This document shows positions 22,246 through 35,486 of a DNA stretch of 64,000 bases, one piece after another. Position 1 is the first letter of the stretch. Each line of letters starts with the position of its first letter. The notes beneath the pieces are model-generated. The model saw only the letters and a list, made by a program, of their open reading frames with translations. It was not told where the DNA came from and searched no databases. The DNA is from Apoda limacodes. Its lineage: Eukaryota; Arthropoda; Insecta; Lepidoptera; Limacodidae. The stretch covers positions 5,709,001-5,773,000 of the forward strand of contig OX291547.1 of NCBI GenBank assembly GCA_946406115.1, written 5' to 3'. Made by a program: the position numbers and the translations under genes.

Positions 22246-23785
22246 ACAGTTATATCTAGATTTTTAAAATTAATAAATACTTTCACATTATAAATTGTTA
22301 TAATATATATAATATGTTATAAACTATTTTAGAAAAATTGCATAAAAACCACAATATTGCATACTTAAGGAATTTAAGTGTGGGTAACATACTTTGATAT
22401 ATAGCCGTTCCTAGAATCAGTTTGTGAATGTTTGTGATAGACTTGAATACTCGCATCTTGCAGACTAAATGCAAAGTTGACTCGACAAACTTAAGTTAAA
22501 CTTTCTCAGTCTCAAATGCCGCCTTATTGCTCTTGCCAGTTTAACTAAGTTCTCCTTTTAGTTACTTTTTAGAGTTCCGTACCCATAGGGTGCCAACGGA
22601 GCCCCATTACGAAAATTTTTCACGAGTTAAATAGTGATCGTTAAATAACAAAAAAAATAACCGGCTTAAAAAAGATTCACTAAAAGGGTAAAAATAATTA
22701 CTTATTTCCAAAAATCTGATCCGAATTTCAGTTTGAAGTTGGAGTCATGCAAGTGAAGTATGTTATGAATTTGACCGCAATAATTACTTATTTTTGTACA
22801 CGTAATGTAAACAACGTGATGTATGGGAGCTTATTTTCTACTTTTTCGTTAATTTCTTAAGCGTGGTTTTTACATGTTTTTATATAACCTAATGAAAAAA
22901 AAAAGGTTGGTCTTTAGGTTGGAAATTAAGATTAACGTATTTCGCCGTTATTGAATAACCATCTTCTAGAGGGCAAAATAGGCGAAGAAAGTTTTTATAA
23001 TAATCCTATAGTTTTATAGGTAAACAGCTTCTTTTTCTAACTTTAACGCGGACAAAATCTCAGGAATAAGCGAGTCCTATATATTTGAGAAGTCACATTA
23101 ACTAACTAATTTTCGAACTATTTTTTTTTTTAGAGGGAGAAATTACAAGAAACCATCTGTTAAAGGTATGAATAAGAATGATTATGTTCAAATAACATAA
23201 TGACATTGCTAAAATGAATTCTGATACATTAATATGTTCAACTTTATTTAACTGCAAGATTTCAGCTTAAGATAAGGTATTGTTGGTATTGAAATCAAAA
23301 TTGAAATCCTGTATAAAACATTTATTAGGTGCATAAAAATAAAATTATAATAAAAATAAGCAGTTTCATTCAAGAGTCTCTATGCCAACTTCGTAACACT
23401 GCTTCTTTCATATTCATTGCTCAATAAAATTCATGAAGAAAAACCGCACGCGTAAATAAACGAGCGGCGTAAACGTCTTTACAGCGGGCACACAAAGGGG
23501 CGGCGTATAAATAAGAATAAAATGTTTATCGTCGTAAATACGTTGGAAGATATACGCGATGTAATGTGGCCGCAGGTGTTGGGCGAAGCTGGGATGCATG
23601 ATTAATGCTACAAGCGGCTACTAGTGCGAGGTGTGGGCTTTGTAAAAGCGCAGATTAGTAACTGCAGATTTAGTTGTTAGCTCTAACGGTAAATGTTTTG
23701 ATATCAAATATGTATAAATAAGATATAGTATAGATAAATCCCGACATACTTCTCGTAGTTCGTCTAGATCTAAGTTATTGGATTT
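22246..23785. other. No gene recognised; one small Helitron-type scrap
   Basis: AT-rich. At about 22572-22610 the sequence 'gttccgtacccatagggtgcc' and 'gagccccattac' is a fragment of the family at 30-455. Nothing else supported. Confidence 0.5.
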
Positions 23786-23895
23786 TTGAATGTTCGGCAA
23801 CGCGCGAGTGTTACTAGCGTCCATTGGCTACGGTGACCGCTTACCATCAGGCGGACCGTAAGCTTGTTTGCCACCTTACTGGCAAAGGGGATTTA
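23786..23895 (+). mobile_element. LINE tail (family of 46720-47745)
   Basis: Encodes a remnant of the C-terminus (...ARVLLASIG) and then the 3' UTR signature 'ccgcttaccatcaggcggac' and 'gcttgtttgccacctta'. Same sequence ends the large minus-strand LINE at 46.7 kb. Confidence 0.8.
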
Positions 23896-24370
23896 TTTTT
23901 CTGTCACTATATAGTCTTTTATTTTACCAGTTATTAGGTACCTATAGTGCGTCTAAAAAATCTTGGCACATCCTTAAAACACCATAATGGATACAAGTGG
24001 AGCAAAGCTTTTATTAAGTACGTGTTAACAAACAACAAACTATGCAAATATGACACATGCATATATAATAGTTCGTTTATTTAGAATACACAGTATCACG
24101 TAGTACGCGGGCTGCTTAGATTGTGTAGATAGTCTATAACTAATATAAAGTATGTACATACAATAACGATATATAGGACACATATAAAGCCACCTTAGTA
24201 CTGATATATTACACTGTATCAAAAGCAGTGTTGTGGCAATAAGCTTATCACCTGTCTTCCATCTACTATTTAATAATAATCATTTTGGACATATCACACA
24301 GCGCCATCTGGTCAAAAACTAAGCAAAGCTTGTATTATGAAAAGCAGACAGCGAATACAAATACTTTTAT
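23896..24370. other. No gene recognised
   Basis: AT-rich; nothing supported. Confidence 0.5.
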
Positions 24371-24533
24371 ATTTTTTTTTTGTTAATACTCACATATCAC
24401 ACATAAATACACCCAGACTCAAGACAAACACAAATGTATATAACATTAATGTTGTTCCAGTGCAGGAACCAAACCCACACCCTCTGCATACCAGCCGGCC
24501 ACACTACCGATTAAGCTGCGAGGGAGTCAATTT
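24371..24533 (-). repeat. tRNA-derived SINE, minus strand
   Basis: On the minus strand an A-box-like 'agcttaatcggtagtgtgg' is followed by a B-box-like 'gggtttggttcctgc' (plus 24464-24478), then a body with 'gtcttgagtctgggtg' and a terminal A run (plus-strand T run at 24371-24381). This is the expected order for a Pol III SINE. Confidence 0.7.
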
Positions 24534-26534
24534 CTATTTCTATATCTATATTCAGCTTTGGATCAATATTCTGTGTTACATATACCATTTACGAGCTAGA
24601 AACCCGTGACATATTTAGTCAGACGGACAGGCAGACAGACAGATAGCAATGTGACAGCAATAGGTCTCCGTTAGCTCTTTGGGTACAGAACCCTCAAAAA
24701 GGAAATATGTAAGTTAGTAGGCTGTCTGCTCGTACATATACTGCTACTCTTTACCTATACCTTAAAGAATAGATTTGAGAAAAGCGTTTTTACTTAACTA
24801 GCAAAGATAACAACCGTGTTATTGTTTCTACTAAGAGCCACTTTAAGTCAAAAAGGTGAAAAGTAAAATCCGACAAGCAAAGGGAACGTTAAGCTTTTAT
24901 ACGCTAAAAGCTATGCATTTCCCGCGAGTTTGTTTGTATCAGATCACGTCTGCCGAGCACACTTACCTTCTCGACACGATGTGCGCTTCACCGGTCGTCG
25001 CTACTGTGACCAATAGTCTAGTTTAAATTTAGGACATAAAGGCCAATATTATGGGAATCAGTCACAGTGTGTTTGATTACATAACTGGTTTGCCCGTAAG
25101 ACAGTTGTGTACATGGTAGCCGGTGGAGCCGATGATGAAAGCATTTTTTTTTTTTTTATTAAATTAGAATGAAATTTTTAAGCCATACTAAAATCTGCAT
25201 CAAAAAAAGTAAAGTAAGCAATCATACATACCCCAGATGTCCTGTTTTATAAATATAAATAGAGATTATATATTTAAGATTAATCACGTTGAAACTGATA
25301 GAATATAGTGTATAATTACTGTTCTGAAGTATAAAAATGTGGAAAATAAACCAGAAAAGAAAAGTCAAGTTTAATGATCTAGTACCTAAGTAGGTACTAC
25401 ATTGTTGACAATAAATTTTTGCTGGTTTTACTCATTTTAAATTTTTTTTTCGAGTAAACCTTTGTGTTAAGACTTGAAGAAACCCTATGATCTAAACCTA
25501 TATTTTAATTTCAATAAAACCTAATTTTAAAACAGAGATATTAAAGATTTGCGTGTAAAAGATCGTTATTTAACTACCTAATAATTGTAATTCTGATTTG
25601 TGCTTTTTATTATGCAATTGATCTCACGTCGACAATAACTGCTAAAATGAAAATTGTAAATATTTTACTATTGAACTGATTTTTACTTTATAGTTAAATG
25701 TATATGATTATTTTTATTTTTTTAGGATAAGGACCAAATTTTATTGTTGTTAAGATTTAACTATTTTGGAGATAAATAAGATTTAAATATTCGGGATTTT
25801 ATCGATGAACATTATCTGAATGGAACAAGATCTGCCTCCCGACCATATTTAAGGGGTATCTTGAAATTCAGTTTATTAGGGTTTCGTCACACAGTTTTGT
25901 AATTATTTGAGGTTTTGAGATTTAATTAAATCAAAGGTTGCATTTCATACAAAGAAATAGGATATTTTCTTTCCCGCATCCATGGTCTTCATTTTTATAG
26001 TGATTTTTTTCTTTCAGGTGTACTTTTTGCATGAAATACAATTATATACAAAGTAGATAACTTAAATTTAAAAAAAATTATCTTTTCACAAGTTTTATGG
26101 ATATCTCCAATTTGAATACTCCAACTTTAGAACCGCGAGTTAAGGCGTGTTTCGCACGCAATTAACTGTATTTTTTACATTACACTTATCAATTTTTAAA
26201 TAACCAAAGTAGGCTATATTAAAAAATCTTTGTCCCGTTACTTTGCAAAATTTTGCGGACCCTTTCACATGTAAATTAAGTATTTTGTATTCTACACATA
26301 AGAGGAAGGAATAACTTTTCATATTTTCTTTAGAAAACATGTTGTTTTCACATGTTTATTTATGATGAGCATAGTTTTTGTTTATTGGTTCCTATTTTAA
26401 TTTAAAAATTATACAGAACATAAATAGAATCTTATAATAAATTACATTATTCCTGACGGTTTTGGCATAAGTAGGTATGATATAACACAATTACTTAGTT
26501 TATTCTTATAGTTTTTTTTTTCATTTTTTATTAT
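24534..26534. other. No gene recognised; possible isolated splice donor
   Basis: AT-rich. A Helitron-type scrap ('gggtacagaaccctc') lies near 24680. On the minus strand a strong donor 'gagaag|gtaagtgtg' occurs at about 24973, after a GC-richer stretch (24973-25020) that could be a first exon; no coding exon could be linked to it. Confidence 0.4.
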
Positions 26535-26645
26535 TACACTAAGGTGGCAAAAAAGCTTACGATCACCCTGATGGCAAGTAGTCACCATAGCCTATGGGCG
26601 CTATGCTATGCCGACCCTTCAGAAATCTATTAACTTCTTTATAGT
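26535..26645 (-). mobile_element. LINE tail, minus strand
   Basis: Plus-strand 'ctaaggtggcaaaaaagctta', 'gtcaccatagcctatggg' and 'cgacccttcagaaatctatt' are the 3' end of the LINE family of 46720-47745, preceded by its T run. Confidence 0.8.
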
Positions 26646-27477
26646 TTATTATATATTTTATTATTGATTATTGTCGAGTCAAACAATTAGTCGCACAAAA
26701 TCATATTATCTAATGATATATTCCGTTTCACACAAACCGGTAGAACGATTACCTAACTCCAATGGCAATCGTTTTGAAGTCCATTACGAAATGTATGATG
26801 TGGAACGCGTTCGGAATTATGAATAATATAAGGAATAATATTTATGACTTAGGTCATTACTTTACGCAGACAAAGCGTAATGATAAAATAACGAAATTAC
26901 TTTTCCATACATAATACTAGGATGGTTACTTAAAAAACTTACATTACTTCTGTCAAATAAGACGCCAAATAAATATACATCGCCAATACGTAAATCGTAC
27001 CTTTCCCAGCGTTGACGTTGACTTCCCAGGAAGCTTTTTGAGAGTTTCATTTCCTGTTTTCTCAAAAAGACACAAACATAAGACTGTTATGTTCTTACAT
27101 CACAAGCGTCATATACGTTTTCTGTCAGAAGGCGCCCTGAATACAAATTCAATTCGCATTTAAATTCAATTTTCTTAAATGAAGTCACAGTGCTATTATT
27201 GTATATAAGTATATATTTAATTTAGATGTAAGATCAAACATAAATAAAGTTGTTTTTATATTTTTGTCATTAATATTTTTATACGTAAACTTTTTAATGT
27301 AAAAGTAAAAGTTTTTAATCTTTCACATATAAAAGGTCAGAAAAAGTTTTAAGAATAGGTATATCTAACCTGAATAGAAATATAAAGCTTAAAAAAGTAT
27401 AAAACTGTATTGAATCAGGGCTCCATTCCATTCAATTCCAACCGGGCAATAGAAAAAGCTTTAGTTTCTTTAAAGTA
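26646..27477. other. No gene recognised
   Basis: AT-rich; nothing supported. Confidence 0.5.
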
Positions 27478-27955
27478 TATGATCGGAAATGAAGAGCACA
27501 ACTAAAGTCACCGAATAGCCCACAGAATAAGCAAGCTAGGTCGCAATGGGAAGGTCATATTTATCATAAAACTGCGGAACGATTCAAGTCAATAAAAAAC
27601 ATCTAGTACCGAGATGACTGTGACATACATTGTCCGTTTTCTTTCGTTTTAATGAAAGAATATGTAGAATAATTTGATGGTTATGACCTACATTGCTAAT
27701 TAGATCGTTATTCTACCACATTTTTTCTTGAAAACGTAAAGTAAATGTACAATGCATGTCGCAGTCATTTTTACTGACTCAAATCAGGGGGCTGATGACC
27801 ATTTGGTAAGCGCAGCGTGGGTCGCCAAGGAAGGGTCCAGTAAGGAAGTGACTAGATGAGAAAGGCGGAGAACCAGGTGTGGTGGTGATTAAGAAAGGCC
27901 TCTGTCCAACTTTGGACTGCTAAAGGCTGACTGATTGATTGATGATAAAAAAATA
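27478..27955 (+). mobile_element. Decayed RTE LINE 3' end
   Basis: 27478-27560 aligns by eye with the RNEE...KVTDIA...KLKW.WAGHI region of RTE proteins in broken frames. After an unrelated-looking stretch, 27785-27955 has the 3' end with 'gaaaggcctctgtccaac' and 'ttggactgctaaaggctga' and the tail 'ttgattgatgat' typical of RTE elements in this window (compare 54456-54660). Confidence 0.7.
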
Positions 27956-29459
27956 TCATTAGGTAAGTATAGCACAGGTTCTTTACTCTGTGGTATAGCT
28001 TAATACATAGTAAGCAATTTAATTTACCTACATATATATTACATTAAAAATAGTTGTTTACACAGCATGCATTACTGCTAGGACATTTTAAGAGGGAGGA
28101 GGTAAACAGACTAAACTAAAAAAACTAAGAGAATATCGAAGTTACAAAGAAAAAGATACATTTGTATTTTTAGCTAGGTACTTTTAAAAATAATTCTAGC
28201 AACCATTACAACCCTAATAATAATCAAAAACACATCTTTGAGGCGACATAAATGAATACAAAACACGGCTACATCGGCAAACATTACGCACAAGTTGTCC
28301 CTTTTTGTACTGGATCTGGCAACATCTGCACAGTTACAGTCCGAATAAATCTGCGACCCTCTTGGCTAATAGCGTGGCGCAAGTGTTAAGCTAACCACGT
28401 AAATTTTTTTTTTATTTCATGATTATTGAGTCTTCGATTTGATCCACACGCACGGTTATTAATAATTCCAAACAATCAAATAAACTGGTCTTAAAAATGA
28501 GCAATTTAATAAGAGTATTTTAGTAGAAAATTTGCACTTGGCTAAATAACTTTTTCGAATAGACAACAACCACGCATACCTTTTATGTGTCAAAAACCTG
28601 TTGAAATAAATGTGAAAGAGTGTTTGTTTATTTGCCCCTCCTTCACGTCGTAACAAAGCAACATGTTATTTTACACAGATGGCGTTGGATGGATGAAAGT
28701 TAACATAAACTACTCTTAATAAATTTTAATTCATGAACAAACACGCTGTAAGTAAAATAAATTGACAAACGAGAGATACTGCACTGAAGGTAGGACGGCG
28801 CCAAGATAAAGATGCAAAGTTAACTTGTCATACACCTTCAATTAATTCACAAAGCAATCTTTGACTTATTTTAATCCCCACTGAAAGATAATAAAGGATA
28901 GTAATGGAAACTCTAGAGCTGACCAGTTTATCCGCCTTAAACTTGGTTTAAGGGTTACGTACCCAAAGGGTGCCAACGTAAATATTAATTTTAAACTCAA
29001 CTGCAAAGCTCAGATTTATTTTTTTAATTATAGTGCCATAATCCACAGTAATACAATATATATACAGCTAGTAACCTCAAACGAATTCAATGAAATAAAA
29101 GTAAATTAAATGTAATTTTACATTTACCGAACGATTGGATACGCAAAATCGCTACTCGTTTTTAATTCACACCAAACAACTAACGTAAAAGAGTAATTTC
29201 AAAAAAACAGTAGAAAAAGGGAAAATATTTATAATAAGAATATAAAGAAATTGGATAGAAAAAATATAAACGACGGTCACGATTTCTGCAATTGGTAATT
29301 CTACATAAAAAATAATTCAAATGCAATTTTATTATAACGATGTGAACCGTCTTGAATTAAATCCCTGAAAATTCAAAAGTTCCTGCGGGAATAACTATAA
29401 CAGAGTTAAACTAACTATTGCTGCACCTACCGTATAACTAATTAAATTATTAATTTAGG
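27956..29459. other. No gene recognised
   Basis: AT-rich. A Helitron-type scrap ('acgtacccaaagggtgcc') lies near 28957. Nothing else supported. Confidence 0.5.
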
Positions 29460-29513
29460 AGTTCCACGCCGATAACCGAATTTAGGGCGGGCGGAGCCCC
29501 TGGCAAAGTCTAG
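29460..29513 (+). mobile_element. Helitron-like 3' terminal fragment
   Basis: 'gataaccgaatttagggcgg' followed by 'agcccctggcaaagtctag' and T is the hairpin and CTAG|T terminus of the family at 17715. The 5' part was not found. Confidence 0.7.
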
Positions 29514-29669
29514 TACATAATATTTTTTCATCATACACTTACTCGTAAACAGTGTCATTACGTGCTGGTAAAGTAGGTACTAAGATTTTAATTAGTCCCA
29601 CGGGCTTGTAAATAACAAGGCAAAGCGAGCGTTTATAAAAACCACGGGCGATACGATTCATTATCATTA

Positions 29670-29734
29670 AACGCACCGCGCGCGCGCACTACTTGTACGG
29701 TAAAACAGTACGAAGTCTTTACGTACTGTTTTAT
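29670..29734. repeat. CG tract and 12-bp hairpin
   Basis: A 'ccgcgcgcgcgc' run is followed by 'taaaacagtacg' (29701-29712), a 9-nt loop and its exact reverse complement (29722-29733). GC-rich against the surroundings. Confidence 0.8.
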
Positions 29735-30944
29735 CTATTCTATCTATCAAGTATGTACAAAAGTTCCATCTGTTGTTAAGATATGAACTACGCGCCAAGC
29801 CAGCAATTATAGTGCAACAAATTTATGTGGTGGTCAGAAATCAAAACTACTGTCGCTTGTCTACTTGAATTGGTGTGAACGTATAACGACACAAGCGACC
29901 AAAAAGTTTAATTCATATATTCTCTAGATATGGCTAAATGTCTGCACTTCTGTTCCCACCAGTTTTATTTTTTTGAGTTTCTTTATTTACAACTTCCATA
30001 AGAAATAAAAAATGTCTTCGTCGTCAGATTAGTTTAAAATAAATGTGATATTGTTAATGGGGATCAAGAAATAAATATGAATTTGTTACCACTGAAGCCT
30101 ATAAAAATATGGGGGATTTTAACCGCTTACGCCTGTTTTATTACCTGGAGAAACAAGAAGAATACTTATTAAACTGTCGCACTTTGTATACATTATTTGC
30201 GAACAGTTGTTTGCGTGTACGACCCGATAAGTACATAAAAATAAATCAAGAGGCTGTACTACCTAATTTTTATTTTTTAGGCAAAGGTTTCTCCAGATCC
30301 GCCGAACGGATACGACTAAAATTTTATGACTGTGTTCGTCGGGACATGGTTTAAACCCTGAAAAACATGAAAACACGATTAATAAACTTTTGTTCGATAG
30401 AAAAAATTATAAACGGAGCCCTTTTTTAAAAATGTTGGTTAAGAAATCTTTAAAGTTCTAAGTGATATTTGTTTACAATTTTGCTGTAGCATAGCCGTGA
30501 TAGAAAGCCCTGAGAAAAACCATTTTTGCTAACAATCATGTATAATAAATATACATTCATGTATTTCAATGAAAATCACAATGAGCTGAGATGTAGCTGC
30601 ACTTACTCACGCACGCTTATTTACATATCGCGTCATCCTTGTTTTTACTCAAGTCGCGTAGTAGTTCTGCCTCTTAACTATATCAGTCGGCCGGCACCAC
30701 TTGCGTTGGATAGGTTGTCGCAATATTTTTTGTTTTTAAATTAAAACGTTATCTTTAGATGAAATTTTGTGTTAAGCAGCATGTTAGTTAATGTTAACCA
30801 AAATTTGTCAAGAGTAAACGTCATCCAGCGGAGATGATTTTCCAAAAAGAAATCCTATTAGTATTTCAAATTTGGGAGGTCAAAAGGCTTTATTTAGACT
30901 ACGAGGTCCACGCTCACCTTAATAATTAACCACAAAGTTGATGT
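29735..30944. other. No gene recognised
   Basis: Open frames at 30109-30354 and 30526-30744 show no recognised family or splice context. Not called. Confidence 0.5.
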
Positions 30945-31062
30945 TCCGGGTTTCTCACCTCTGACAATCATACATCCCTTCCTTTATACCCTGTACCTAC
31001 ATATTCGCTCAAATGTTTTCCGGACTGTCATTCAGCCTTTATTTGTTAGTAAAAGTAAAGAG
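30945..31062 (+). repeat. Interspersed repeat (pair with 43568)
   Basis: 'gggtttctcacct', 'caaatgttttccgg' and 'tttatttgt-agta' occur in the same order and orientation at 43568-43668. Family not recognised. Confidence 0.7.
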
Positions 31063-33887
31063 GCCACAACAAAACTAACATACCTATATATAAGCATTAA
31101 TATTTTTTGTTTACTTATTTTAAGTTCAACATCCGACTGTTGAACGTAGGAGACACAATGACATTTCTACAACACACAGCCTAAACATAAATTTTTAATG
31201 GAATGTTTAGGCAAAAGGTTTAGGCTGTGCCGTAACCAAGACCAGCCTGATCAACCCTGCCCGAAAAAATATACTTTAACGAGACCCGAGCTGCTGCTGT
31301 GAGGCCCCCCTTGGCCGTCGTAGCCAGATATCGAATCAAACATTATTTTCAGAAATATCGACTAAACAAAATCATTTTTTTATCGAAATAGTTCTCAAGA
31401 TGTTTTCTTGTATTCCTAATATTGTTATAGTCTTATTCACAAAACGTTTTGTTAATATTTCATACTCGATCTGACTTCTGATTTTGACTTGACCAAAAAT
31501 GTTTTAACAAATATATTTTCAAAATATGTTTGTTTCACTGTAAAATGTAGGTATTCTTAATATTCGTATTAAGAATAATATTTTAAATATTTGCGGTGAG
31601 GTCTTTTGTTATTTTTAAGGAGTTTTACAATTGTTGTTTGAATAGCACTGCTAACAAACAATTTAGCGTTGGTTACAGGTAATTTTGAAGCTTAGAGTAA
31701 AACTATTGATTTATAATGGATTCGGTTGTCACTTAAAGTGATACAGTTCACTTATGAAATAAGTTTAGCTCTATAGATTGTATTAGAACTGTAAAAACGA
31801 AGTTAAATATTCTTTCCAGCTAGTGTAGCAGCAGCGGACGCCTATATACTTATGAAGTTAAAGCTTGTTTCGTCCTGCAGCGTCAAAAGCTGTTTGAAGA
31901 TCTTCATTATCTCCCTATAATTCTTATTGCTATAAATCTGCTATATCAGAGTTGCTTCTATATCATAAGGCTGTTGTTCAACTTCATAACGTCATTGGTT
32001 CTGCAACGGAGTTAATTAAGAGTGTAGTAACACCAAACACTACATGCGTTGTATAACTCTTACATACAGCTTACGCCTGTAATACGAAAGACAATAATAG
32101 GTTAAATAGTTATAGCAGTTTTGTACGATCCTGATATAAGGGTTATGGTGTAAGTAAAACAAATGGTAATTCTTAAATGACACCATTTAATGTTTCTAAC
32201 GCTTAAAGTTTTTGTCTATAATCTAACCTTACATTATGAAAACATTTATCGAACTGAACTAAAATTAAGGTATATAGGTAACGCTAAACCCGGTATTTTA
32301 CTCTCCGCTACAGGTAGATGACTTTCCTAAGTGCGTAGTTCCTCTCTTATGTCTACCAAAGATCGCATAATACTCTTAACTACAGGCGATGTAGTTCTTC
32401 GAGTGTCGTAATAGATTTAAGACGTAGTATATTTGACATCGCAATTTGTCATAGAATTAAAATTCCATATCCAACCTCCCAGTACTACTCATAATCGCGA
32501 ATACTAAAAATAAAAATTATAATAGGCGTGGCATTACGGTTTCCGTATTTTACAAAGACAAAGATGCACTTTGTTCAATTTCCATATTTTAAACACTTTA
32601 TATACACGAATTTTACGAATACACAGCAGTATGGCCACTACACAGACGGTCGAGCCATCAGCTGTCACCATCAATGGATGCGCGTAGCACGCTGTAACAT
32701 TAACACACACGACCATTCGCGCAAGCGCCCTGCGCCGCCTAAACGAAACAGCAGGCGCAGGCATACATTTTCGCCGCGCCGTGGAGAGAGGGGGATACTC
32801 CCTCTCCTACGCCGCGCCAGCTGTCTACTCTCCATCCGTCTTACGAATTTTCACGATCAGAACACGTGACCTGACGCGAGTTTATCATTTTTTACCCATA
32901 CCAAAAAAAGTGCACAACGCCGCTAAAGAAATTTTCACTTCAAAAACTAAATATTTATACAAATTCACTTTTAAATAACGTGGTACCTAAATTTTCCGAA
33001 TTATTTTACATAGTTTATGTAAACAGTCACTAAAAATGACCAACATTTGAAATTGAATGTTTGAAAACTATTTAAGGTTATTAGTACTTTTAGTTGTTTT
33101 ACTTTTTTTTTCCTTAAAGTGTCAAAATTGAGACGATAAACATGATACACAATCACATCAAACTTGCAAGCGCACTAATAATTAATATTACACTTCAAGA
33201 ACACTGTCAATCAACAATACTTACATTTCGTGATGAAAATTTTGCAATGTCCGTAGATAAACAGTAGCACTAATTTAATATTTATAAGTTAATGTAATTT
33301 TATGACTTTAGAAGTTTTTACTTTCTACTTCTGACCCTGAAAACGCTACAAATGAGCAATAAGGTATCAAAATACGGATCCAAGTTCTATTTGACACCGT
33401 TATAGATATTTTATATAACTAAAAGTTTCAATAAAGTCCATTATAAAGGTCGAGCGGAAAACTGACGACGGTTATATAGAACCACTATAAAGGCTTAAAC
33501 TGCTAAATTTTGCGCCAAAATCGAAGATATAAAGGTGTTATTACACTCTATAACTCTGTTATAAATTATACGCTAACACTTTAATATTTAAGCAGAACCG
33601 AAAAAAGAGTCCACTACAGCTTTTCTTAACGCTAAAATGTTACTTGGGCTATAAACGATATAACCAAAACCTAATCTAACTAATATAGATATTTAAGTAA
33701 AGCATTTTTATCTCAAGATAATCGCTATAAATTTGTGTTTTGTCCTGCTTTTGACTAGTCAAATTTAGGATTAACTTAGCCAAAAAAATTAATTCTTGTC
33801 TTGTGACCATAGATTAATAAATCTGTAATTATTATGTACTAGCTGACTGAATATACGTTGTTCTGCCCGAACGTTGGCAGCACCTGA
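31063..33887. other. No gene recognised; small hairpins and a GC-rich patch
   Basis: Holds a 12-bp inverted repeat (31175-31186 with 31218-31229), an 11-bp stem closed by a TTCG loop (31552-31577) and a GC-rich patch at about 32690-32880. Open frames at 32528-32978 on both strands overlap this patch but show no motif, so none is called. Confidence 0.5.
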
Positions 33888-34158
33888 TTAAAAAAAATAG
33901 TTCGGTATCAAGAACCGCTCGACCAACTTTTCTTGAGATTTTTTTTTAGATTTGAGAATTTATACATAAAAATTATTATTGAGTCTTTAAAAAAAAAACA
34001 GTTTTATTGCGATAAAAAACAAACCGCTGGACCGATTTTGCTTACACTCTTTTCAGATCTAAGTCATGACGCGGCGTTTCGATTGATATGGTCACGCACG
34101 AGAACAATTAGAGGTCCATTGGTTCTTTAGATATCGAGGAGCAAAAAAAGCTAACATA

Positions 34159-34199
<41 letters not shown>

Positions 34200-34340
34200 A
34201 GAGAGAGATAGAGAGAGTAACATCACTCTAAAAATGATGGCAAACGTTTCTCCAAGTCTCAAAACGTTAAAAAAACGCAAATTTAGCAATTACGATTTTT
34301 GCACCTATTATAATAACTTCTACCAAGAGAACGTGATTGT
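33888..34340 (+). mobile_element. AC-microsatellite TIR repeat (copy 2)
   Basis: Leader 'ttcggtatcaagaaccg', left arm 'aacttttcttgagat', core 'tttcagatctaagtcatgac' and right block 'ttataataacttc-accaagagaacg' match copy 1 in order. The internal tract here is longer: a roughly 40-bp (AC)n run (about 34155-34196) followed by an (AG)n run to 34218. Confidence 0.8.
34155..34218 (+). repeat. Compound (AC)n(AG)n microsatellite
   Basis: An uninterrupted AC tract passes into AG with one 'ata' interruption. It sits at the position of the shorter AC tract in copy 1. Confidence 0.95.
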
Positions 34341-35144
34341 AGCACCCTGGGTCCTTTATTTATTACTTGGGTACATTGTTTGTTTATTTTTAAAATATTA
34401 TCCGCAACGAAATAATATTAAAATATCGCGTGATAGACCGCTCGTCGGAGCTCCTTAACTTTATCTAATGTCAAGTTGTCTGTCTGTCTGTGACACGGTG
34501 GAGATAGCGCATTTAGGGCAGATACGCACGGGACACGACCGGAGGTTATCGATCAGCGGCCGTCCGCACGCAATCGTGATATTTGCTTGTTTATCCACTC
34601 GTTATAAACTGTAATAGCTGTTTTTGTTTATCTAACCCCTATAAATAAATATCAGTGCGTTGAAGCCGTGATACTTTTAATGTTTTTGTTTTTAATAGAA
34701 AGAAAATTTGATATCTCTGATTTTAATACTAAGAGTTAAATTAATTATTGTATCCATATTGTGTTCTAACTTTTCAATTGCATAACAGTCACCTATTTAA
34801 GCATCGTTCTAGAAAAATAATATTTATGAACATTATTATTATAGATTAACAGAAAAATCCCATGCTAAGCATCTATAATAAAGTTTCACAATTTACTTAT
34901 ATAATATATACCTACTACTTGCTTAAAACATACACTACATTACTTACGAAAATACACTACATTACTTAATAAAACATGAAGCATCTTACATAATACTGTT
35001 TAAATTAAATGGGTCCATACAATGTACATACTTGTAGACCAACATACACATAAACATGCATAAGCACACACACACTGGTTTTGATACTAAGAGTTATATA
35101 CTATTATATCCACATTGTGTTCTAACTTTTCCCATTTTTTTTAT
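34341..35144. other. No gene recognised
   Basis: AT-rich; nothing supported. Confidence 0.5.
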
Positions 35145-35215
35145 ACTAATAAGGTGGCAAAAAAGCTAAGGGTCCACCTGATTGTAAGCGGTCACCTTAG
35201 CCTATTAACTAACAG
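35145..35215 (-). mobile_element. LINE tail, minus strand
   Basis: 'aataaggtggcaaaaaagct', 'cacctgat-gtaagcggtcacc' and 'tagccta' match the 3' UTR of the LINE at 46720-47745. Confidence 0.75.
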
Positions 35216-35486
35216 TCGCCTATTTAAACTTCCTTCTAATAAAAAACCTTTTTTTTAACTTCTGAGTGGTAATTATATTAAACTAACTTATATTAAATAC
35301 CCCAATGCAAATATGTCACAAACTCGTATAATCCTTATAGCATTTCACGACCCTAATACGTGAAGTATGAGTATGAATCATATTTTACAGTCCAATAAAA
35401 TTTATGGTAACCCTATCTATACCAAAACACACGGGGCGGCGCGGCGCGGCAATCGGCTAAGGTCTTTACATTCTGCGGAAGCCTAA

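Noticed and set aside
32528..32978. Open frames of 65-113 residues on both strands in a GC-rich patch
   Set aside because: Both strands and several frames are open, as expected from base composition; no motif or signal peptide.
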